Source of the DNA: Gemmatimonadetes bacterium T265
GTDB taxonomy: Bacteria; Gemmatimonadota; Gemmatimonadetes; Gemmatimonadales; Gemmatimonadaceae
Assembly (NCBI GenBank): GCA_019973575.1
Contig: BPUI01000002.1
Span: forward strand, 620,001 to 684,000
DNA length: 64,000 nt
Reading direction: 5' to 3'
Part shown: positions 1-7,002 of the stretch, piece by piece
Numbering within the stretch: the stretch's first letter is position 1
Layout of the letters: the number at the start of each line of letters is the position of its first letter
Translations under genes and position numbers: made by a program
The notes under the pieces: generated by a model
Told to the model about the DNA's origin: nothing
The model's database searches: none
Seen by the model: only the letters and a program-made list of their open reading frames with translations

Positions 1-1
1 C

Positions 2-1195
2 GAAGGGCGCACCGCGGTCGCGATCGTCGGCGCGGGGCCTGCGGGGCTGCTGCTCGGCCGGTTGCTCGACCAGGCCGGCGTCGATTCGGTGATCCTCGAG
101 CGGCGCGACCGTGCGTACGTCGAGCGGCGGCTGCGCGCGGGGGTGTTGGAGCAGGGCACCGTAGACCTCCTGCGCGCGGCCGGCGCGGGGGAGCGCATGG
201 ACCGCGAGGGGCTCGTGCACGAGGGCTTCTTCCTGCAGTTCGACGGCGTGCGCCACCGCATCCCGATGACCGAGCTGACCGGCGGGCGCTCGATCACGGT
301 CTACGGGCAGCACGAAGTGGTGAAGGACCTCGTCGCGGCGCGGTTGGGCGAGGGCGGCCACGCGGGCGGTGGGCCGCTCCACTTCGAGGTCGGCGACCTC
401 TCGGTGCACGGCGTCGACGCCGACGGGCCGACGGTGCGCTTCACGCGCGGCGGGGAGGCGCACGCGTTGCGCTGCGACTACATCGCGGGGTGCGACGGAT
501 TCCACGGCGTGTGCCGCCGTGCGGTCCCGGCCGACGCGGTCCGGACTTACGAGCGCGCGTACCCGTTCGGCTGGTTAGGCATCCTCGCGGCCTCGCCGCC
601 CGCGACGCACGAGCTGGTCTACGCGTACCACGACCGCGGCTTCGCACTCTCCAGCATGCGCTCGGCGACGGTGAGCCGGCTGTACGTGCAGTGCGCGCCG
701 GACGACGCGGTGGCGGCGTGGCCCGACGAGCGGGTGTGGGCGGAGCTTCACGCGCGCCTCGACACCGCCGACGGCCCGCCGCTCGCGGAGGGGCCGGTGC
801 TGGAGAAGGGGGTGACGGCGATGCGGAGCTTCGTGACCGAGCCGATGCGGTACGGGCGGCTGTTCTTGGCCGGGGACGCGGCGCACGTCGTGCCGCCGAC
901 GGGGGCGAAGGGGATGAACCTCGCGGTCGCGGACGTGCGGGTGCTGGCCGAGGGCCTCGTGGCCTGCTACCGCGAGGGGCGTACGGACCTGCTCGACGCG
1001 TACTCCGAGACCTGCCTGCGGCGCGTGTGGCGGGCCGAACACTTCTCGTGGTGGATGACGAGCATGCTGCACCGCTTCCCGGGGGACGACGCGTTCGGGC
1101 AGCGGCTGCAGCTCTCGCAGCTCCGCTACACGTGCGCGTCGGTCGCCGCGGCGACGAGCCTGGCGGAGAACTACGTGGGGCTGGACCGTGTCTGA
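2..1195 (+). CDS. pobA: 4-hydroxybenzoate 3-monooxygenase, 5' end just outside window
   Basis: FAD-dependent cytoplasmic monooxygenase that hydroxylates 4-hydroxybenzoate to protocatechuate with NADPH and O2. The frame is open from the second base, so the start codon lies to the left. About 397 residues are present against roughly 394 for the whole family, so only a few are missing. Seen: the dinucleotide-binding motif GAGPAG near residue 10, the PobA-typical RAGVLEQG, IAGCDGFHG in the middle, and GDAAHVVPPTGAKGMNLA, the second FAD contact, near residue 290. The end SWWMTSMLHRFP also matches PobA. The stop codon overlaps the GTG of pcaC by 8 nt, so translation is probably coupled. Its product is the substrate of PcaHG encoded downstream. 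The function is secure. Confidence 0.95.
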   Translation, partial: EGRTAVAIVGAGPAGLLLGRLLDQAGVDSVILERRDRAYVERRLRAGVLEQGTVDLLRAAGAGERMDREGLVHEGFFLQFDGVRHRIPMTELTGGRSITVYGQHEVVKDLVAARLGEGGHAGGGPLHFEVGDLSVHGVDADGPTVRFTRGGEAHALRCDYIAGCDGFHGVCRRAVPADAVRTYERAYPFGWLGILAASPPATHELVYAYHDRGFALSSMRSATVSRLYVQCAPDDAVAAWPDERVWAELHARLDTADGPPLAEGPVLEKGVTAMRSFVTEPMRYGRLFLAGDAAHVVPPTGAKGMNLAVADVRVLAEGLVACYREGRTDLLDAYSETCLRRVWRAEHFSWWMTSMLHRFPGDDAFGQRLQLSQLRYTCASVAAATSLAENYVGLDRV

Positions 1196-1739
1196 GCGAT
1201 CGCCTAACACGGACGGCGCGGCCGAGTCGCGGTTCGACGCCGGGACGCGGGTCCGGCGGGCCGTGCTCGGCGACGCGCACGTGGACCGGGCGCAGGCAGC
1301 GCAGACGGCGTTCGACGCGCCGTTCCAACGCTTCATCACCGAAACCGCGTGGGGGACGCTCTGGGCCGGGGACGCGCTCGACCGGCGCACGCGGAGTCTC
1401 GTCACGATCGCCGTCCTCGCGGCGTTGGGCCGGCACGAGGAGCTGGCGCTGCACCTCCGCGCGACGCGCAACACGGGGGCGACGCCCGAGGAGGTGCGCG
1501 AGGCGCTGATGCACGTGGCGGTGTACGCGGGCGTGCCCGCCGCGAACAGCGCGGTCGCGCTGGCCAAGCGCATCTTCGCGCCCGAAGCGGTCACCCCCGC
1601 GCAGGCGGGCGTCCACCCGCCCGAGGCGGGGGGGACCGCACGTCACGAGGGAGAGGTGGACCCCCGCGCGAACTCCCCGTCGCCCACACCCGGTGGACCC
1701 CCACTGTCGCGGGGTGACGACTCACCGCCGACCGAGTAG
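1188..1739 (+). CDS. pcaC: 4-carboxymuconolactone decarboxylase with a repeat-derived tail
   Basis: Decarboxylates 4-carboxymuconolactone to 3-oxoadipate enol-lactone in the protocatechuate branch of the beta-ketoadipate pathway. The GTG at 1188 gives the family core: TAWGTLWAGDALDRRTRSL, then ALGRHEELALH with the conserved H, and EEVREALMHVAVYAGVP. The family is normally about 125-135 residues, and here the core ends near residue 132 at AKRIFAP. The remaining 50 residues (from AVTPAQAGVHPPEAGG) are read from an intergenic-type inverted repeat that has entered the frame and moved the stop codon. They are Pro/Gly-rich and resemble no domain. The core looks complete, so the enzyme is probably active with a disordered tail. 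Second gene of the pob/pca operon. Confidence 0.9.
   Translation: MSERSPNTDGAAESRFDAGTRVRRAVLGDAHVDRAQAAQTAFDAPFQRFITETAWGTLWAGDALDRRTRSLVTIAVLAALGRHEELALHLRATRNTGATPEEVREALMHVAVYAGVPAANSAVALAKRIFAPEAVTPAQAGVHPPEAGGTARHEGEVDPRANSPSPTPGGPPLSRGDDSPPTE
1590..1718. repeat. Inverted repeat of the 'VTPAQAGVH' intergenic type
   Basis: The left end GTCACCCCCGCGCAGGCGGG and the right end, reading GTGGACCCCC...CGGGGTGAC, are inverted copies, so the unit can fold into a long hairpin. The same family occurs at 5373-5465. Such repeats normally lie between genes; this copy is translated as the tail of pcaC. Confidence 0.7.
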
Positions 1740-1743
1740 CCCG

Positions 1744-2496
1744 ATGAGTATCACCACGACGATCGGTGAGATCGTGCGCGGGGACGCGAGCGTCTTCCCG
1801 CCGTACCTGTATGAGGCGTACCGCTCGACGGTGCGGCGCGCGCCGCGCCTGCCGCTCGTCGAGGTGCCACTCACGCTCTCGGAACTGACCGGCCCCGGGC
1901 CCGCGGTCAGCGAGATCACGCCCGAAGACGCCGACCTGACGCGCAACGCCGGCACGGGCGGCGAGGCGGTCGGGCAGCGCATCATCGTCACGGGGCGCGT
2001 GCTCGACGAGCGCGGGGCGCCGGTGCCGCACGCGCTGGTCGAGGTGTGGCAGGCGAACGCGGCCGGGCGCTACGTCCACCGCCGCGACCAGTGGCCCGCG
2101 CCGCTCGACCCGCACTTCCTCGGCATCGGCCGGTGCCGCACGAACGCGCGCGGCGAGTACCGATTCGTCACCGTGCGGCCCGGCGCCTACCCCTGGGGGA
2201 ACCACCCGAACGCGTGGCGCCCCGCGCACATTCACTTCTCGCTGTTCGGCCCCGCGTGGGGCGCGCGGCTCGTGACGCAGATGTACTTCGCCGACGACCC
2301 GCTGCACGCGCTCGACCCGATCTTCAACGCGGTGCCGACGGAGGACGCGCGGCGGCGCCTGGTCGCGGCCTACGCCCACGACGTGACCGAGCCGTCGTGG
2401 GCGTTAGGCTGGCGTTGGGACGTCGTGCTCGCCGGGGAGGTCGCGACGCCGTTCGAGCCGGCGCGCGGGGCGGACCCCCGCGGGGGGGCGGCGTGA
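1744..2496 (+). CDS. pcaH: Protocatechuate 3,4-dioxygenase beta subunit
   Basis: Iron-bearing subunit of the intradiol dioxygenase that opens protocatechuate to 3-carboxy-cis,cis-muconate. The 250-residue protein starts at ATG 1744, 4 nt after pcaC. The non-haem Fe(III) ligands are visible as Tyr110 (AAGRYVH), Tyr149 (PGAYPWG), His162 and His164 (RPAHIHF), in the order and spacing of the family. An N-terminal arm of about 75 residues before the beta-sandwich, with PPYLYEAYRSTV, is normal for PcaH and absent from PcaG. Its stop TGA overlaps the GTG of pcaG (GTGA), as expected for two subunits made in equal amount. Identification is secure. Confidence 0.96.
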   Translation: MSITTTIGEIVRGDASVFPPYLYEAYRSTVRRAPRLPLVEVPLTLSELTGPGPAVSEITPEDADLTRNAGTGGEAVGQRIIVTGRVLDERGAPVPHALVEVWQANAAGRYVHRRDQWPAPLDPHFLGIGRCRTNARGEYRFVTVRPGAYPWGNHPNAWRPAHIHFSLFGPAWGARLVTQMYFADDPLHALDPIFNAVPTEDARRRLVAAYAHDVTEPSWALGWRWDVVLAGEVATPFEPARGADPRGGAA

Positions 2497-3158
2497 CGGC
2501 GCGCGCGGCGACGCCCGGCCTCACGGGCTCGCAGACCGTCGGGCCGTTCTTCCACGACTGCCTGATGCGCGCGGACGCGCGGCGCGACGTGCTCGCGCCG
2601 GGTGGCACGCCGGGGACCCGCATCCGCGTCGAGGGGCGGGTGCTCGACGGCGACGGCGTCGGCGTGGAGGACGCGATGCTCGAGGTCTGGCAGGCCGACC
2701 ACCTCGGGCGGTACCACCACCCTGCGGACCCGCGCGTGGGCCCGCTGCTCGACCAGTCGATGGAAGGCGCGTTCACGGGGTTCGGGCGGGTGGCGACGGA
2801 CGCCGCGGGGCGCTTCGAGCTGACGACCGTGAAGCCCGGCGCGGTGCCGTTCGACGCCGCGGTCGACGGCACGCGGGCGCAGGCGCCGCACCTCAATCTG
2901 GCGGTGTTCGCGCGCGGGCTGCTCAACCATCTCTTCACGCGCGTCTACTTCGACGACGAGGCGGCGAACGCGGACGACCCCGTACTGGCGCTCGTGCCCG
3001 CGGGCCGGCGGGGCACGCTCGTCGCGCAACTCGTCGAGGGTCGCGCGAGCGAGCCGGCCGTCGACCGCGCGTACCGGTTCGACGTGGTGCTGCAGGGGTC
3101 CGACGCGGCGGCGGAGACGGTGTTCTTCGACGTGCCGGGCGCGGCGAGTCGGGGGTGA
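2493..3158 (+). CDS. pcaG: Protocatechuate 3,4-dioxygenase alpha subunit
   Basis: Structural partner of PcaH in the (alpha-beta)n intradiol dioxygenase. The GTG at 2493, overlapping the pcaH stop by 4 nt, gives 221 residues. Family features are LTGSQTVGPFFHD at the start, MLEVWQADHLGRYHHP, the FGRVATDAAGRFELTTVKPG turn, and APHLNLAVFARGLLNHLFTR. Where PcaH has the HxH iron ligands this protein has HLN, consistent with an alpha subunit that binds no iron. A longer reading frame is open upstream through pcaH in another frame, but the overlap start is supported by the family N-terminus. Same operon as its neighbours. Confidence 0.95.
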   Translation: MTARAATPGLTGSQTVGPFFHDCLMRADARRDVLAPGGTPGTRIRVEGRVLDGDGVGVEDAMLEVWQADHLGRYHHPADPRVGPLLDQSMEGAFTGFGRVATDAAGRFELTTVKPGAVPFDAAVDGTRAQAPHLNLAVFARGLLNHLFTRVYFDDEAANADDPVLALVPAGRRGTLVAQLVEGRASEPAVDRAYRFDVVLQGSDAAAETVFFDVPGAASRG

Positions 3159-3174
3159 CCGCGGTGCGACGCCC

Positions 3175-5337
3175 GTGAACGATTCCGCGCCCGCGCTGTT
3201 CACGACCCCGGCGATGGCGGCGGTGTTCTCGCCGCGCACGTTCGTCGCGCAGATGCTGCGCGTCGAGGCGGCGCTGGCCCGCGCGGGCGCGCGCGCCGGG
3301 CTCGTGCCGCCCGCGGCGGCGGAGGCGATCGCGGCGGCGTGCGACGTCGACCGCTTCGACGTCGCGGCGCTGTACACGGAGGTCGCGACGGCCGGGACGC
3401 CGGCGATCCCGCTCGTGCGGCGCCTAACAGAGATCGTCGCCGCGCCGGGGCGCGGCCACGTGCACCAGGGGGCGACGAGCCAGGACGTCGTCGACACGGC
3501 GGTGGTCCTGCAGATGCGCGATGGGCTCGACCTGCTCGTCGCCGACCTCGGCGCGCTGTGCGACGCGGCGGCCGGGCTGGCCGAGCGGCACCGCACGACG
3601 CTCATGGCCGGGCGGACGCTGTTGCAGCAGGCGCTGCCGATCACCTTCGGGCTCAAGGCGGCGCGCTGGCTCGCGCTCGGCGCGCGTCAGCGACAAGCGC
3701 TGCGCCTCGTGCGCCGCGACGCGCTCGCCGTGCAGTTGGGCGGCGCCGCCGGCACGCTCGCCGCGTTCGGGGACCGCGGGCTCGCGGTCGCCGAGTCCCT
3801 GGCCGACGAGCTCGGGCTTCCGCTGCCGGAGCTGCCGTGGCACGCCGAGCGGGACCGCGTGGCGGCCGTGGTCGCCGCGCTCGGCGTCGTGGCGGGTTCG
3901 ATGGGCAAGATCGCGCTCGACGTGGCGCTGCTCGCCCAGACCGAGGTGGGCGAGGCGGCGGAGGCGGCCGCGCCGGGCAAGGGCGGGTCGTCGGCGCTGC
4001 CGCAGAAGCGGAACCCGGTGGACGCGGTGGGCGCGCTCGCCGCCGCGCGCCTAACAATCGGCGCCGTGCCGGTGGTGCTCGGGGCGATGGCGCAGGAGCA
4101 CGAGCGCGCGGTCGGCGGCTGGCAGGCGGAGTGGGTGGCGGTGCCGGACGCGTTCCGGCACGCGGCGGGCGCGGTCGCCCGCACGCGGCAGGCGCTCGAC
4201 GGCCTGGAGATCGACGCGGCGCGCATGCGCGAGAACCTCGACCGAGGGGGCGGCGCGGTGATGGCCGAGTCGCTCGCGGTCGCGCTCGCGGGGCCGCTCG
4301 GCCGCGGCGAGGCGACGCGCGTCGCCGAAGAGGTGAGTCGCGCGGCTGCCCGCGCGCGGGTCACGCTCCGGGAAGCGGCCCTCGGGGACGCGCGGGTGCG
4401 CGGGGCACTGTCCGAGGCCGACGTCGCGCGCGCGCTCGACCCGGGCGCGTACCTCGGCAGCACCGACGCGCTGATCGACCGGGCGCTCGACGCGTACCGC
4501 GCGGCGTGGGGAGGACGCGCGATGCGCGCCGACGCCGCCGGCCCGCACGTGACGGGTACCCACGTGACCGTCGGCGACGGCTGCCGCCTCGCGTACCGGC
4601 TCGACGGGCCGGCCGGCGCGCCGGTCCTGCTGCTCGTCAACTCGCTCGGCACGACGCTCGACGCGTGGGCGCCGCAGGCGGCGGCGTTCGCCGGCCGGTT
4701 CCGCGTGCTGCGCTACGACGCGCGGGGGCACGGCGCGTCCGACGTGCCGCCCGGCGCGTACTCGCTCGACCGGCTCGGGCGCGACGCGGTGGAGCTGCTC
4801 GACGCGTTAGGTATCGCGCGCGCGCACGTCTGCGGCCTCTCGCTCGGCGGGATGGTCGGCCAGTGGCTCGGCGCGCGCGCGCCGGCGCGGGTCGGCCGCC
4901 TCGTGCTCGCGTGCACCGCGCCGTACATGGGCCCGCCCGCCGGCTGGCAGGAGCGGATCGACGCCGTGCTCCGCGAGGGGATGGGCGCCGTGGTCGACGG
5001 CGTGCTCGGGCGCTGGTTCACCCCCGGCTTCCGCGCCCGGTCGCCCGGGGCGGTGGCGCCCGTGCGCGCGATGCTGCTCTCGGCCGCGCCCGCGGGCTAC
5101 GCCGGTTGCTGCGCCGCGATCCGTGACATGGACCTGCGCCCGACCGCGCCGCTCGTCACGGTCCCCGTGCGGCTCGTCGCCGGCGTGCACGACCCGGTGA
5201 CGCCGCCCGAGCAGGCCGCGGCGATCGCGCGCGCGCTGCCCGGCGGCGCCGAAGTCGTGCGGCTCGACGCGGCCCACCTCGCCAACGTCGAGCAGCCGGA
5301 GGCGTTCGCGCGGGCCGTGCTCGACTTTCTGACGTGA
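3175..5337 (+). CDS. Fusion of 3-carboxymuconate cycloisomerase (PcaB) and 3-oxoadipate enol-lactonase (PcaD)
   Basis: Two pathway steps in one 720-residue chain. Residues 1 to about 445 are a fumarase/aspartase-superfamily cycloisomerase (PcaB). QGATSQDVVDT is near residue 100 and the superfamily signature GSSALPQKRNP near 275, with Q in place of the more usual M/H positions. After a linker rich in Ala and Arg (AAWGGRAMRADAAGP), residues 465-720 form an alpha/beta-hydrolase. It has the nucleophile elbow GLSLGGM, an acid in VAGVHDPVTPP and the catalytic His in LDAAHLANVEQPEAF (PcaD). PcaC, which acts between the two, is a separate upstream gene. GTG 3175 follows pcaG by 16 nt with no frame break between the halves. 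PcaD is more familiar as a fusion to PcaC; the PcaB-PcaD order is unusual. Confidence 0.92.
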   Translation: MNDSAPALFTTPAMAAVFSPRTFVAQMLRVEAALARAGARAGLVPPAAAEAIAAACDVDRFDVAALYTEVATAGTPAIPLVRRLTEIVAAPGRGHVHQGATSQDVVDTAVVLQMRDGLDLLVADLGALCDAAAGLAERHRTTLMAGRTLLQQALPITFGLKAARWLALGARQRQALRLVRRDALAVQLGGAAGTLAAFGDRGLAVAESLADELGLPLPELPWHAERDRVAAVVAALGVVAGSMGKIALDVALLAQTEVGEAAEAAAPGKGGSSALPQKRNPVDAVGALAAARLTIGAVPVVLGAMAQEHERAVGGWQAEWVAVPDAFRHAAGAVARTRQALDGLEIDAARMRENLDRGGGAVMAESLAVALAGPLGRGEATRVAEEVSRAAARARVTLREAALGDARVRGALSEADVARALDPGAYLGSTDALIDRALDAYRAAWGGRAMRADAAGPHVTGTHVTVGDGCRLAYRLDGPAGAPVLLLVNSLGTTLDAWAPQAAAFAGRFRVLRYDARGHGASDVPPGAYSLDRLGRDAVELLDALGIARAHVCGLSLGGMVGQWLGARAPARVGRLVLACTAPYMGPPAGWQERIDAVLREGMGAVVDGVLGRWFTPGFRARSPGAVAPVRAMLLSAAPAGYAGCCAAIRDMDLRPTAPLVTVPVRLVAGVHDPVTPPEQAAAIARALPGGAEVVRLDAAHLANVEQPEAFARAVLDFLT

Positions 5338-5372
5338 GCGGGTTGCGTACGAGATCCCGACCGCCCTTTGCC

Positions 5373-5465
5373 GTCACCCCCGCGAAGGCGGGGGGCCATC
5401 GATCCTTGCGGGGAGCCGTGCGTCGCCGGCGCGGACGCGTGGACCCCCGCGTTTGCGGGGGTGAC
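5373..5465. repeat. Second copy of the GTCACCCCCGCG inverted repeat
   Basis: It starts GTCACCCCCGCGAAGGCGGG and ends with the inverted GCGGGGGTGAC, with a variable middle. It is the same family as 1590-1718 and sits between the PcaB-PcaD fusion and the CoA-transferase gene. It may act as a hairpin attenuator within the operon, but nothing here proves that. Confidence 0.7.
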
Positions 5466-5508
5466 GGAAATGCGTGCCGCCCGCGAAGCACCCTCCACGA
5501 CGACCCGC

Positions 5509-6858
5509 ATGCGTGACGTTCCGCAGATCACCGCCGCCGAGGCGGCCCGCCTCGTGAAGGACGGCGACGTGCTCATGGCCGGCGGGTTCGGCATGACCGG
5601 CAACCCGGTGCACCTGCTGCACGCGCTCGCCGAGACGGGGGTGCGCGGGCTCACCTACGTCGGCAACAACGTCGGCGAGCCGGGGTTAGGCGGGGGGCGG
5701 CTGCTGCGCAACGGGCAGATCGCGCGCGCGATCGGCTCGTTCTTTACGAGCAACCCCGAGGCGGTCGCGGCGGCGCAGTCGGGGGCGATGCGGGTGGAGC
5801 TGCTGCCGCAGGGGTCGCTGGCCGAGGCGATCCGGGCGGGCGGCGCGGGGATCGGCGGGTTCTACACGCCGACCGCGGTCGGGACGGTCGTCGCGGAGGG
5901 GGGCGACGTGCGCGAGATCGGCGGCGTGCCGCACGTCTTCGTGCGCGGGCTGCGGGCGAACGTCGCGTTCGTGCGCGCGTGGCGCGCGGACGCCGCGGGG
6001 AACCTCGTCTACCGCATGACGGAGCAGAACTTCAACCGCGCGATGGCCGCCGCGGCGGACCTCGTCGTGGCCGAGGTGGAGGAGATCGTGCCCGTCGGCG
6101 CGCTCGACCCGGACGCGGTGCACACGCCGGGGATCTACGTCGACTACCTCGTGCGGGCGCATACCACGCTCGCGGAGCTCGGCTCGTCGGCGTCGGTGGA
6201 GGCGAGCGGGCGGCGGGCGGACGCGACGCGCATGCACATGGCGCGGCGTGCGCTCGCGGAGCTGCGCCGCGGGGACGTGGTGAACCTCGGGATCGGGATC
6301 CCGACGCTCGTCGCCGACCTGATCGGGCCCGCGGACGGGATCATCTTGCACACCGAGAACGGCATGTTAGGCGTCGGGCCGTCGCCGGCCGATGGCGGGG
6401 CGCTGGACTACCCGGTGAACGCGGGCAAGGTGCCGGTGACCGCGCTGCCGGGGAGCAGCTACTTCGACAGCGCGGACTCGTTCGCGATGATCCGCGGCGG
6501 GCACGTGGACGTGGCGGTCATGGGCGGGCTGCAGGTGGACGAGGCGGCGGACCTCGCGAACTGGGCCGTGCCGGGGAGGCCGCTGTTAGGCGTGGGGGGC
6601 GCGATGGACCTCGCGACCGGGGCGAAGCGGCTCGTCGTGATGATGACGCACGCCGCGCCGGGCGGCGAGCCGAAGGTCGTGCCCGCGTGCACGCTGCCGC
6701 TCACGGCGCGCGGCGCGGTGGACGTGCTGATCACCGACCTCGCGGTGTTCACGTTCGACGGCGGGAGGCTCGCGCTGGTGGAGCTCATGCCCGGCGCGAC
6801 GCTGGACGAGGTGCGCGCGAAGACTTCGGCGGCGTTCGTCGAGCGGCTGGCGGGCTGA
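5509..6858 (+). CDS. Single-chain 3-oxoacid (3-oxoadipate) CoA-transferase, alpha and beta subunits fused
   Basis: Family I CoA-transferase that would move CoA from succinyl-CoA to 3-oxoadipate, the PcaIJ step. The start ATG 5509 ([20 protein letters not shown]) was chosen because residues encoded further upstream come from the repeat at 5373-5465. Residues 1-220 form the alpha half, with the glycine loop [11 protein letters not shown] and [11 protein letters not shown]. Residues 240-449 form the beta half, with [12 protein letters not shown] and the catalytic-glutamate motif [10 protein letters not shown]. The two halves are separate genes (pcaI, pcaJ) in many bacteria; here they are one frame without a break. 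Substrate is inferred from operon position, because acetoacetate or other 3-oxoacid transferases look alike. No thiolase (pcaF) gene is in the window. Confidence 0.88.
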   Translation: MRDVPQITAAEAARLVKDGDVLMAGGFGMTGNPVHLLHALAETGVRGLTYVGNNVGEPGLGGGRLLRNGQIARAIGSFFTSNPEAVAAAQSGAMRVELLPQGSLAEAIRAGGAGIGGFYTPTAVGTVVAEGGDVREIGGVPHVFVRGLRANVAFVRAWRADAAGNLVYRMTEQNFNRAMAAAADLVVAEVEEIVPVGALDPDAVHTPGIYVDYLVRAHTTLAELGSSASVEASGRRADATRMHMARRALAELRRGDVVNLGIGIPTLVADLIGPADGIILHTENGMLGVGPSPADGGALDYPVNAGKVPVTALPGSSYFDSADSFAMIRGGHVDVAVMGGLQVDEAADLANWAVPGRPLLGVGGAMDLATGAKRLVVMMTHAAPGGEPKVVPACTLPLTARGAVDVLITDLAVFTFDGGRLALVELMPGATLDEVRAKTSAAFVERLAG

Positions 6859-6907
6859 TCGCGCGCGCGGACGCGCGCGGGTCCGCCGCCGGGCGGGCCG
6901 GGCGCCT

Positions 6908-6936
6908 TGACAGCGCCGCGTCCCGGTTCGTAGCGT
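6908..6936 (+). promoter_or_regulatory. Probable sigma70-type promoter of the rhamnosidase operon
   Basis: A perfect -35 TTGACA (6908-6913) is followed after 17 bp by TAGCGT (6931-6936). It lies in the AT-richer gap after the CoA-transferase gene and about 65 bp before the first hydrolase gene, with a palindromic operator just downstream. Confidence 0.6.
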
Positions 6937-6955
6937 GTTCGGGTCGGTTCACGTC

Positions 6956-6980
6956 TGTTCGATAACGCACATTTGTTCAC
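6956..6980. promoter_or_regulatory. Operator for the SorC-type regulator, copy 1
   Basis: TGTTCGATAA (6956-6965) is followed by CGCACATTTGTTCA (6966-6979). It aligns with 17391-17416 upstream of the regulator gene at 20 of 25 positions. The site lies roughly +13 to +37 from the predicted start of transcription, a position that suits repression. Confidence 0.55.
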
Positions 6981-7002
6981 TCACGAGCGGAGCTGCCGTC
7001 CA

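Noticed and set aside
3339-5126. Very long Arg/Ala/Gly-rich reading frames overlapping known genes
   Set aside because: They are off-frame shadows caused by high GC, with no conserved motifs, and lie over well-supported enzymes.
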